Positions 1-4,652 of a stretch of 10,070 bases of DNA are shown here, piece after piece. Source of the stretch: Sedimenticola sp. (lineage in GTDB: Bacteria > Pseudomonadota > Gammaproteobacteria > Chromatiales > Chromatiaceae); assembly GCA_030590525.1 (NCBI GenBank), contig JAUUYI010000049.1, positions 1 through 10,070 on the forward strand. Direction: 5' to 3'. The notes below the pieces were generated by a model. That model was not told the origin of the DNA. It was given only the letters and a program-made list of their open reading frames with translations, and searched no databases. The position numbers and the translations under genes were made by a program. Numbering within the stretch: position 1 is the stretch's first letter; every line of letters begins with the position of its first letter.

Positions 1-206
1 GTCAGAAATACAGCCCGTATTCCGCTCCTTCGGAAAATCCCTTGTGAATCCAAATCTCTGCGCGATCATCTCGCCCCCTGGTGAGAAATGCGGGTTAACT
101 GGGCGCCGACTGCAGCATTAGTATTTTATAATACTTTAATTACTTGATAAACAAGCAATTTTTTCTTGCAATCCTGTTGCGCTGCAATTACCCTGTAGCC
201 GTGTGG
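1..206. other. AT-rich intergenic region without a recognisable gene
   Basis: I see no coding sequence here. The stretch from about 119 to 180 is much more AT-rich than its surroundings. It contains a short inverted repeat, AGTATT-TTAT-AATACT at 120-135, which encloses a perfect TATAAT at 127-132. No good -35 hexamer lies at the right distance upstream of that TATAAT. The region probably holds upstream regulatory sequence for the small gene at 283, but nothing more specific can be supported. Confidence 0.4.
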
Positions 207-236
207 TTAAACTGCCCGTATTTTTTACTCTAAAAT
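207..236 (+). promoter_or_regulatory. Possible sigma-70 promoter for the small membrane protein gene
   Basis: TAAAAT at 231-236 is a fair -10 hexamer. TTAAAC at 207-212 is a weak -35 at 18-bp spacing, matching the consensus at only three of six positions. Transcription from here would start near 242 and leave a leader of about 40 nt before the ATG at 283. The AT-rich DNA just upstream could act as an UP-like element, but that is inference. Confidence 0.25.
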
Positions 237-282
237 TTGAAGCCCGCCAAGAGGCAGATTACGAAGATTGAAGGAGAAGTTT

Positions 283-396
283 ATGAGTGCTATTGGCCAG
301 AAAATTGGAAATGTGTGTGTTTGGTGCACCGGTGCCGCCATCATGGCGCTGTCTGTGATTACCGTAGGGGTGTTGATCTGGGTCGGCATGTTGTAG
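283..396 (+). CDS. Small single-span membrane protein (37 aa), unknown function
   Basis: This 37-codon reading frame starts at ATG 283 and stops at TAG 394-396. A strong Shine-Dalgarno, AAGGAG at 271-276, lies 6 nt before the ATG; that placement is the main evidence that the frame is translated. The product begins with a short polar segment (MSAIGQKIGN). From about residue 12 to 36 it is almost uninterrupted hydrophobic sequence with two Trp and two Cys (C12, C15), so it should be a single transmembrane helix with hardly any soluble part. It does not resemble CydX, or any other small membrane subunit that I recognise. A strong hairpin follows at 415-448, so the gene looks like a monocistronic unit. 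A longer reading of the same frame family from TTG 237 uses a different frame and lacks a ribosome binding site. Function is unknown; it could be a small regulator or an accessory subunit of a membrane complex. Confidence 0.6.
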   Translation: MSAIGQKIGNVCVWCTGAAIMALSVITVGVLIWVGML

Positions 397-414
397 TCGC
401 CGGCACCCGCCTGC

Positions 415-448
415 TGCCATCACTCCCCGGTCCCGGTGAGTGGTGGCA
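415..448 (+). terminator. Strong hairpin downstream of the small membrane protein gene
   Basis: TGCCATCACTC (415-425) pairs with GAGTGGTGGCA (438-448) to give an 11-bp stem with one G-U pair and a 12-nt loop. The hairpin starts 18 nt after the stop codon at 396. It is followed by AATTACT rather than a clean T-run, so it could be a weak intrinsic terminator or a 3'-end stabilising structure. On the opposite strand it lies downstream of the 521-784 gene and could serve that gene as well. Confidence 0.45.
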
Positions 449-520
449 AATTACTCGATAGGCGAACGGTCGACATCAACCTTTCGTTGCAGGACTTCTG
501 CATCACCCTCACCCGGTTAC

Positions 521-784
521 TCAACTACTTTTAAGCGGATGATTATCGGGGAGCTGTTTTGAAATCCAGATAGCGAGCTTGTGTCTCATACCCGGATCGC
601 CCATCTGCTCTTTGGCTAACGGTTGAATCTGCTTATCGTGGACCAGCAGCCGGTAAACAAATTCAACCTTCAGCCGCTGTGAATCGGTCTTCTCAAACTC
701 TGCAGCGCCCCGCTTCTCGGCATAGATCATACCGACACGAATAGCCTCTTTGAGCAGTTCCTTTTCGTTCTCCAGCTTTTTCAT
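521..784 (-). CDS. Hypothetical protein, 87 aa
   Basis: The gene reads from ATG at 784 to TGA at 523-521, with an AGAGGCGAC ribosome binding site just upstream of the start on the minus strand. The product is soluble and highly charged. An N-terminal Lys/Glu-rich amphipathic helix (MKKLENEKELLKEAIR) is followed by a mixed segment with LKVEFVYRLL, and there is a short C-terminal tail. I see no signal peptide, membrane segment, Cys pair or catalytic motif. I do not recognise the family. It is probably predominantly helical and could be a small regulatory or protein-binding polypeptide, but no function can be assigned. It has the same orientation as the PEP-CTERM gene at 913-1470, but a terminator at 849-868 separates them, so it is probably expressed independently. 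Confidence that it is a real gene comes from the ribosome binding site, protein-like composition and lack of a competing frame. Confidence 0.6.
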   Translation of the reverse strand: MKKLENEKELLKEAIRVGMIYAEKRGAAEFEKTDSQRLKVEFVYRLLVHDKQIQPLAKEQMGDPGMRHKLAIWISKQLPDNHPLKSS

Positions 785-848
785 ACCGTCGCCTCTGTTC
801 TCGTAAGCACCCAGTTAAACCCATACCTCTATTTTCACAAGCAATAAT

Positions 849-868
849 AAACCCGCCGAAGCGGGTTT
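849..868 (-). terminator. Intrinsic terminator of the PEP-CTERM gene
   Basis: Read on the minus strand, AAACCCGC-TTCG-GCGGGTTT forms an 8-bp stem capped by a UUCG tetraloop and runs into TTTATTATTG. It lies 44 nt after the PEP-CTERM stop codon at 913. The A-T pairs at the base and the T-rich 3' side fit a Rho-independent terminator reading leftwards. It is nearly symmetrical and may also work on the plus strand, where TTTAG-TAAAATTT follows. Confidence 0.8.
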
Positions 869-912
869 AGTAAAATTTAAAGTAACTCCAAAGCATGCTG
901 AATAGTTACAAT

Positions 913-1470
913 TTAAACCGACTTCCTTCTTCGCGCAAATCCCAGACCTGCAAGGCCAAGGCTGAACAATGCGAAGGTGGCGGGTTCAGGAACGGAGGAG
1001 TCCAAACGGGTAAAGAACCCTGCCGGAACACCTCCCACTCCATCACCTTGTACCGTCAAGTTGTGGGCACCAGCACTCAGCAGGGTCTCGCCATGCTGAT
1101 ATGAGGCTGATGTCCAACCCTCTTGTCCCAGGGTGTCTCCAACAGGAAAAAGTGTGGCCTGCGCGCCGTCGAGCAAGGTAGTCAGAATAAGTGAACCAAA
1201 GTCATAAACGAAAAACTGATCACCTGTAACGAACTGGTCTGTTATCCGAAAAATTGCCGAGCTAGCAAGATCATATACGTAAGGAGAGTCGAGCGAATCA
1301 GCAGACTCAGCGTCAATTTCGTCAGATGTCCAACCGGCGTCAAGCACGGGAGCTGGCGCCGGCAAATCCGGGTCATAATTTAACGGGGATGGGGATGCCT
1401 GAGCTGTACCAACAAAGAGAAGAAGCCCACATAACAGGCCATTACGGATATTATTCGTTGCTATTAACAT
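913..1470 (-). CDS. PEP-CTERM sorting domain-containing exported protein
   Basis: This is a secreted protein with an N-terminal Sec signal and a C-terminal exosortase sorting tag. With the start at 1470 it has 185 residues. Residues 1-25 are a signal peptide with a hydrophobic core (GLLCGLLLFV) and an AQA-type cleavage site. Residues 26-155 are an acidic, Ser/Asp-rich, beta-type extracellular domain containing ITDQFVTGDQFFVYDFGS, typical of short PEP-CTERM proteins. Residues 160-185 are the PEP-CTERM tag: VPEP (160-163), a transmembrane stretch (about 165-178) and a basic RRRK end. In this family an EpsH/XrtA-type exosortase cleaves at the PEP motif, and the proteins are linked to exopolysaccharide and floc or biofilm matrix; no exosortase gene lies in this window. 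ATG 1470 is preferred over an in-frame ATG at 1536 for three reasons. It has an AGAGGCG ribosome binding site, it places the signal peptide at the N-terminus, and the upstream ATG would overlap the sigma-54 promoter. The gene is flanked by its own promoter and terminator. Confidence 0.88.
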   Translation of the reverse strand: MLIATNNIRNGLLCGLLLFVGTAQASPSPLNYDPDLPAPAPVLDAGWTSDEIDAESADSLDSPYVYDLASSAIFRITDQFVTGDQFFVYDFGSLILTTLLDGAQATLFPVGDTLGQEGWTSASYQHGETLLSAGAHNLTVQGDGVGGVPAGFFTRLDSSVPEPATFALFSLGLAGLGFARRRKSV

Positions 1471-1519
1471 TTGTTCGCCTCTAATTTTGCATATGGTATT
1501 TACGTGTAGAATATGTCTT

Positions 1520-1535
1520 AGCAATATTCGTACCA
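1520..1535 (-). promoter_or_regulatory. Sigma-54 (RpoN) -24/-12 promoter of the PEP-CTERM gene
   Basis: On the minus strand, TGGTACG-AATA-TTGCT (1535 down to 1520) matches the RpoN consensus TGGCACG-N4-TTGCW at every specified position except C to T. The invariant GG (1534-1533) and GC (1522-1521) are separated by exactly 10 nt, as required. Transcription would start near 1510, giving a leader of about 40 nt before ATG 1470. Sigma-54 control with the PrsK/PrsR two-component system has been described for PEP-CTERM genes in floc-forming bacteria, so the context fits. The regulator is not in this window. Confidence 0.75.
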
Positions 1536-1576
1536 TGCAATACTTTCAGTAGGTTACGTCTCCCCAGCACAAGGAT

Positions 1577-1593
1577 TGTAAAATTTACTGACA
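1577..1593 (-). promoter_or_regulatory. Possible enhancer-binding-protein site upstream of the sigma-54 promoter
   Basis: On the minus strand this reads TGTCAGTAAATTTTACA and contains the inverted repeat GTAAA-T-TTTAC. It is centred about 75 nt upstream of the predicted start site near 1510, a little closer than typical activator sites for sigma-54 promoters. Its TGTCAG end overlaps the outer end of the palindromic element at 1588-1734, so part of the similarity could come from that element. The assignment to a PrsR-like activator is inference. Confidence 0.3.
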
Positions 1594-1734
1594 CAAATGG
1601 CACTTACTTAAGCTTAAAAGCCCCGTCATTGCGAGCGTAGCGTGGCAATCTCCCTGGTCGTACGGGGTTCTGGAGATTGCTTCGTGCCTCGCAGTGACGA
1701 CTATTTTTGTTTAAGTAAGCGCCATTCGGGTCAG
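1588..1734. mobile_element. Palindromic MITE-like repeat with terminal inverted repeats (147 bp)
   Basis: The outer arms are 1588-1613 and 1709-1734. They are inverted repeats of 26 bp with 22 matches (CTGACnCnAATGGCnCTTACTTAAnC). Inside is a second, long hairpin. CGTCATTGCGAG (1624-1635) pairs with CTCGCAGTGACG (1688-1699) with one mismatch, and GCAATCTCC (1645-1653) pairs perfectly with GGAGATTGC (1672-1680) around an 18-nt loop. The inner CGTCATTGCGAG...GGCAATC...CTCGCAATGACG pattern is a palindromic repeat seen in many unrelated bacterial genomes, where its translation (CEARSNL...ARND) often produces spurious ORFs; the same peptide arises here. There is no transposase, so it would be non-autonomous. 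No convincing target-site duplication is visible. The right arm runs into GGGTCAGACTCGATTGATC, which resembles sequence found beside REP/RAYT-type insertions; that link is only my recollection. Confidence 0.7.
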
Positions 1735-1986
1735 ACTCGATTGATCCCATTTCGCGGGCAGGCCTGCTTCTACACCTTAAGGTTGGGGGCACGCCCATGC
1801 GGCGAATATGGCGGCTATGATGTTCACGGTGAGCACTGCATGGTGGTCATGGGAGGTTGTGGAGGAAGCGTTGTTGACAGGGCCACCCCGGCAGGATGCC
1901 GGGATCGACCAGGGACGTATTCACAACACCTTCCGGAACAAACAACCCATAGCCACCGTGGCCCACGGGTAAAGCTGAATAGTCAC
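1735..1986. other. Intergenic stretch between the palindromic element and yaiI
   Basis: No recognisable gene is present apart from the doubtful short ORF at 1808-1972. Two hairpins are visible: CCCGGCA-GGA-TGCCGGG at 1887-1903 and CCGTG-GCC-CACGG at 1955-1967. The second lies downstream of the yaiI stop on the minus strand and might contribute to termination there, but it has no T-run. The stretch could be a decayed gene end left beside the mobile element. Confidence 0.35.
1808..1972 (+). CDS. Doubtful short ORF (54 aa) or gene remnant
   Basis: An open frame runs from ATG 1808 to TAA 1970-1972; alternative ATGs are at 1817 and 1820. It encodes a product beginning MAAMMFTVSTAWWSWEVV and ending PIATVAHG. 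The composition, with Trp-rich and then Gly/Asp/Asn-rich segments and mostly G/C-ending codons, looks more like protein than a random frame. There is no usable Shine-Dalgarno, and the frame closes only 30 nt upstream at TAA 1778-1780. It sits right next to the MITE-like element, so it could be the 3' end of a gene that was cut down by insertion or deletion. I do not recognise the family. It is listed so that a reader can test it; it may not be expressed. Confidence 0.2.
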   Translation: MAAMMFTVSTAWWSWEVVEEALLTGPPRQDAGIDQGRIHNTFRNKQPIATVAHG

Positions 1987-2439
1987 TTATCTGTTAACCA
2001 GCAACCGATCCAACTGGTTGGCAAAGGCCTGGCGATCAGCCTGACTGAGCGATGCCGGTCCCCCTGTATCTATTCCGCTGCTGCGCAGGGTGTCCATAAA
2101 ATCCCGCATGCTCAGGCGCTGGCGGATATTCTCTTCGGTGTAGAGATCACCGCGTGGATTAAGGGCCATGGCGCCGTTGGCGATGGCCTCGGCAGCCAAC
2201 GGAATATCCGCGGTTATCACCAGGTCCCCTGCTTCCACCTGCTGCACGATGTGGTTGTCTGCAACGTCAAAACCGGCCGCCACCTGAATCGAACGGATAT
2301 AGCGGGATCCAGGAACCTGAATTGGCTGATTGGCAACCAGGGTCAGCGGCACATGCACCCGCTCCGCGGCCCGAAACAGGATCTCTTTGATTACCTTCGG
2401 GCAGGCGTCGGCATCGACCCAGATACGCATTGTGTTCAT
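1987..2439 (-). CDS. yaiI: YaiI/YqxD family protein (UPF0178, DUF188)
   Basis: The 150-residue product matches the UPF0178 family in length and along its whole sequence. Its N-terminus carries the family signature WVDADACP with acidic residues D9 and D11. VANQ and AAGFDVADN follow, then the strongly conserved [20 protein letters not shown] and [11 protein letters not shown]...TGGP segments, and a Gln/Arg-rich C-terminal helix. The acidic DxD and TADIPLA motifs resemble those of PIN-like nuclease folds, and a metal-dependent nuclease activity has been suspected for the family; the true substrate is not established. ATG 2439 is chosen because GGGAA lies at ribosome-binding distance, whereas the in-frame ATG three codons later has no ribosome binding site. 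The gene is divergent from deaD. An intrinsic terminator lies 44 nt in front of its start, preceded by a folded RNA candidate, so expression may be controlled by transcription attenuation. Confidence 0.93.
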   Translation of the reverse strand: MNTMRIWVDADACPKVIKEILFRAAERVHVPLTLVANQPIQVPGSRYIRSIQVAAGFDVADNHIVQQVEAGDLVITADIPLAAEAIANGAMALNPRGDLYTEENIRQRLSMRDFMDTLRSSGIDTGGPASLSQADRQAFANQLDRLLVNR

Positions 2440-2483
2440 TGTTCTTTCCCGCTGGAGTCACTGTGATCACTCGGAACTCGATC

Positions 2484-2511
2484 AAAAAAACTCCGGCTTT
2501 TCGCAACCGGA
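2484..2511 (-). terminator. Intrinsic terminator in the leader of yaiI
   Basis: On the minus strand TCCGGTT (2511-2505), loop GCGAAA and AGCCGGA (2498-2492) form a 7-bp stem with one G-U pair. It is followed by one G and seven T residues (2490-2484). This is a textbook Rho-independent terminator and works only on the minus strand, because the plus-strand hairpin has no T-run. It lies 44 nt upstream of the yaiI start. It therefore either ends a separate short RNA or acts as a conditional terminator in the yaiI leader. Confidence 0.85.
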
Positions 2512-2602
2512 TCATCCGTAAGCACCCGCCCTGCCTCAGACACCCCCATCCGGGGTGAACAGGGCCTCTCGACGGGATTAACCGGGGGCTTACGATCATC
2601 CG
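2484..2602 (-). ncRNA. Candidate structured leader RNA (attenuator/riboswitch-like) or small RNA
   Basis: Read on the minus strand, this segment can fold into stacked helices. CGTAAGC (2594-2588) pairs with GCTTACG (2523-2517), probably extended by CCC/GGG across a one-base bulge. GCCCTG (2565-2560) pairs with CAGGGC (2533-2528), and CACCCC (2557-2552) pairs with GGGGTG (2546-2541) around a GGATG loop. A closing helix CGGAT (2602-2598) with ATCCG (2512-2508) would use four bases that the terminator stem at 2511-2505 also needs, so the two folds exclude each other. That layout (folded domain, overlapping terminator, then the yaiI ribosome binding site) is typical of cis-acting attenuators. A separate small RNA of about 140 nt that ends at the terminator is the alternative. 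I do not recognise a known RNA family here. Confidence 0.5.
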
Positions 2603-2609
2603 CTTATTT

Positions 2610-2639
2610 TTGCACGAGCCCCGAGCAGAGCATTATACT
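2610..2639 (+). promoter_or_regulatory. Putative sigma-70 promoter of deaD
   Basis: TTGCAC at 2610-2615 and TATACT at 2634-2639 are separated by 18 nt. The -10 matches the consensus at five of six positions and the -35 at three of six. The start site would be near 2646, giving a short leader of about 40 nt before ATG 2684. The same AT-rich core read on the minus strand gives a perfect TATAAT, so the segment may fire in both directions. Confidence 0.5.
2632..2637 (-). promoter_or_regulatory. Possible minus-strand -10 element for the yaiI leader RNA
   Basis: ATTATA at 2632-2637 reads TATAAT on the minus strand, a perfect -10. No good -35 hexamer is seen at 16-18 nt, and there is no TGn extension, so the call rests on the -10 and its position. 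A start near 2625 would place the whole folded domain (2602-2508) and the terminator inside the transcript. Confidence 0.3.
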
Positions 2640-2683
2640 GTATTGTTCTGCCAGGCCCCTAGCCCCCTTACCAGGAATTCCCG

Positions 2684-4426
2684 ATGTCTGACGCCAATCC
2701 CTCTCTCTCCAGCTTCCGAGACCTGAAGCTGCCCGCCCCGTTGCTGAGTGTGCTCGATGAGGTTGGCTATGAAACCCCCTCTCCCATACAGGCCCAGGCC
2801 ATTCCGCATCTGCTGAAGGGCCTGGATCTGCTGGGGCATGCCCCCACCGGCACCGGCAAGACCGCCGCTTTCGCATTGCCTCTGCTGGCTCGTCTCGAGC
2901 TCGACCGCAAACAGGTGCAGGTCATGGTCCTCACGCCAACCCGCGAACTGGCGATCCAGGTAGCGGAGGCGTTCCACCGTTATGCCTCCCACCTCAAGGG
3001 GTTCCACGTTGTGCCGATCTATGGCGGTCAGGATTATGCCGGGCAGATAAGGCAGTTAAAGCGGGGGGTGCATGTGGTGGTCGGTACGCCGGGTCGGGTA
3101 ATGGACCACATGCGCAAAGGCACACTCAAGCTGGGCACCCTGCAGGCGCTGGTGCTGGATGAAGCGGATGAGATGCTGCGCATGGGTTTCATCGATGATG
3201 TCGAATGGATCCTGGATCAGACCCCGGCGCGGCGTCAGATGGCGCTCTTTTCGGCGACCATGCCGAAGCAGATACAGCATATTGCACATAAGCATCTGCA
3301 CGATCCACAAGAGATTGCCATCAAGACCCGCACGGCCACCGCCGAGACCATCCGTCAGCGTTATTGGCTGGTCAGCGGCCTGCACAAGCTGGACGCGCTG
3401 ACCCGCATCCTGGAGGTAGAGCCTTTCGACGCCCTGCTCATGTTCGTACGCACCAAGACCGCCACCGCAGAACTGGCTGAACGACTGGAGGCGAGAGGCT
3501 ACTCGGCGGCCGCACTGAATGGCGATATGGCGCAAAAACAGCGGGAGCAGATGATCGAGCGTCTGAAACAGGGTTCACTGGATATCCTGGTTGCCACCGA
3601 CGTTGCCGCACGCGGTCTGGATGTAGAACGGATCAGCCTTGTGGTCAATTACGATATCCCCTACGACACCGAGGCTTATATTCATCGCATCGGCCGCACC
3701 GGACGGGCAGGCCGCCAGGGCGACGCCATCCTGTTTGTCGCGCCCCGGGAGCGACGGATGCTCTACGCCATCGAAAAGGCAACGCGGCAGAAGATCGAGC
3801 CGCTGCAGTTACCATCGACCGAGATGGTCAACAACAAACGGATCGCCGATTTCAAACAGCGCATCAGCGACACCCTGGCCGCCGGTGAGCTGGATTTCAT
3901 GCAGAGCCTGGTGGAACAGTTCCAGCAGGAGCACGACGTGCCGGCACTGGAGATCGCCGCGGCACTGGTCAAGATCGCCATCGGAGACCGGGCGCTGTTG
4001 CTGAAACCGGAAAAAGAGAAGCCCGCCCGGCCCAGAAGCGAGCCAAAACAGCACAGGGAACGGAGCGAGCCGCATCAACGCAAACGCCAGACCCGCCCCA
4101 TCAAGGGCATGGAGCGATTTCGTATCGAAGTGGGACATCAGCACAAAGTCAAGCCCGGCAATATCGTCGGTGCCATCGCCAATGAGGCGGGGCTGGACGC
4201 CCAGCACATCGGCCATATCGATATTCACACGGAGTTCAGCCTGGTCGACCTGCCCACCGGCATGCCGAACGAGGTGTTTCAGGATCTCAAAAAGGCCTGG
4301 GTATGCGGTCAACAACTCAATATCTCACACCTGGAACAGCCCGGACAAAAGAAAAAAGGCACGCATAAGGCAAAAAAGAGGAAGAAAACCGCCCCGAAAG
4401 GGGGGGCTGCAGCAGATCACTCCTGA
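2684..4426 (+). CDS. deaD: ATP-dependent DEAD-box RNA helicase DeaD/CsdA
   Basis: This helicase unwinds short RNA duplexes in the cytoplasm. In enterobacteria DeaD/CsdA assists 50S ribosome assembly and mRNA decay, especially in the cold. All core motifs are present in the 580 residues. The Q motif is at F11 to Q36, Walker A APTGTGKT at 53-60, PTRELA at 85-90, TPGR at 135-138, DEAD at 159-162 and SAT at 190-192. FVRT ends at 257, ATDVAARGLD is at 304-313 and HRIGRTGR at 334-341. The DeaD-specific middle region follows (FKQRISDTL to KIAIGDRALLL, about 390-440), then a basic Arg/Lys/Gln-rich linker (441-474). A DbpA-type RNA-binding domain spans about 476-547 (RFRIEVGHQHKVKPGNIVGA, with IDLP-like VDLPTGMP), and a Lys-rich tail closes the protein. 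It is slightly shorter than the E. coli enzyme (629 aa), mainly in the linker and tail. AGGA at 2673-2676 lies 7 nt before ATG 2684. rhlE follows after 226 nt in the same direction. Confidence 0.95.
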   Translation: MSDANPSLSSFRDLKLPAPLLSVLDEVGYETPSPIQAQAIPHLLKGLDLLGHAPTGTGKTAAFALPLLARLELDRKQVQVMVLTPTRELAIQVAEAFHRYASHLKGFHVVPIYGGQDYAGQIRQLKRGVHVVVGTPGRVMDHMRKGTLKLGTLQALVLDEADEMLRMGFIDDVEWILDQTPARRQMALFSATMPKQIQHIAHKHLHDPQEIAIKTRTATAETIRQRYWLVSGLHKLDALTRILEVEPFDALLMFVRTKTATAELAERLEARGYSAAALNGDMAQKQREQMIERLKQGSLDILVATDVAARGLDVERISLVVNYDIPYDTEAYIHRIGRTGRAGRQGDAILFVAPRERRMLYAIEKATRQKIEPLQLPSTEMVNNKRIADFKQRISDTLAAGELDFMQSLVEQFQQEHDVPALEIAAALVKIAIGDRALLLKPEKEKPARPRSEPKQHRERSEPHQRKRQTRPIKGMERFRIEVGHQHKVKPGNIVGAIANEAGLDAQHIGHIDIHTEFSLVDLPTGMPNEVFQDLKKAWVCGQQLNISHLEQPGQKKKGTHKAKKRKKTAPKGGAAADHS

Positions 4427-4451
4427 AGCCGGCGACTCTTCGTTAAGTTTC

Positions 4452-4460
4452 TGGTATAGT
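4452..4460 (+). promoter_or_regulatory. Extended -10 promoter candidate for rhlE
   Basis: TGG-TATAGT at 4452-4460 is an extended -10 element (TGn immediately before a five-of-six TATAAT match). No convincing -35 is seen, which extended -10 promoters can tolerate. A start near 4467 would give rhlE a leader of about 186 nt. It lies 25 nt after the deaD stop, and no clear terminator separates the genes, so read-through from deaD is also possible. Confidence 0.45.
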
Positions 4461-4652
4461 GCCGCGTTTTCGGGTGCCTGACCGGTTTAGCACCCTTTGG
4501 CGGCCAGCAGGCCGACGGAAAAACTCTCTAGCCGTTCGCCTCTCCTATTATCAGGCCGGGGCTCCCGCTTAAGAATCCCCTTATCCAGCCCGGACCGGCT
4601 TCCGCCAGCAGATGCTGCCGCAGGGAGGGCAAGACTGGAGTAACTATCCCTG
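4461..4652 (+). promoter_or_regulatory. Long structured 5' leader of rhlE
   Basis: No gene is seen in this stretch. Hairpins are visible at 4472-4495 (GGGTGC, 12-nt loop, GCACCC), 4501-4514 (CGGCC-AGCA-GGCCG) and 4606-4617 (CAGC-AGAT-GCTG). The last lies shortly before a poorly spaced GGAG (4637-4640, 12 nt from the start codon). Long leaders with autoregulatory or cold-responsive roles are known for DEAD-box helicase genes such as E. coli deaD. A similar role here is inference. The 4472-4495 hairpin is followed by TTTGG and could instead be a weak terminator for deaD. Confidence 0.35.

Noticed and set aside
120..135. TATAAT inside the inverted repeat AGTATT-TTAT-AATACT as a promoter
   Set aside because: There is no -35 hexamer or TGn extension at usable distance, and AT-rich DNA gives such matches by chance.
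237..461. A 74-codon frame starting at TTG 237
   Set aside because: It has no ribosome binding site, implausible Cys/His/Arg-rich composition and a rare start. The different frame from ATG 283 has a strong Shine-Dalgarno and a membrane-protein composition.
1604..1798. A 64-codon minus-strand frame with the peptide CEARSNL...RYARND
   Set aside because: This peptide is the well-known spurious translation of the GTCATTGCGAG palindrome and not a gene.
1642..2466. A 274-codon plus-strand frame across the palindromic element and yaiI
   Set aside because: Its first part translates the repeat and the rest is the antisense of yaiI, which has clear family similarity on the other strand.
2684..2870. 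Pro in the Walker A motif of DeaD (APTGTGKT instead of AQTGTGKT)
   Set aside because: The second position is variable in DEAD-box proteins and APTGTGKT is found in active members such as SrmB, so it is not a defect.
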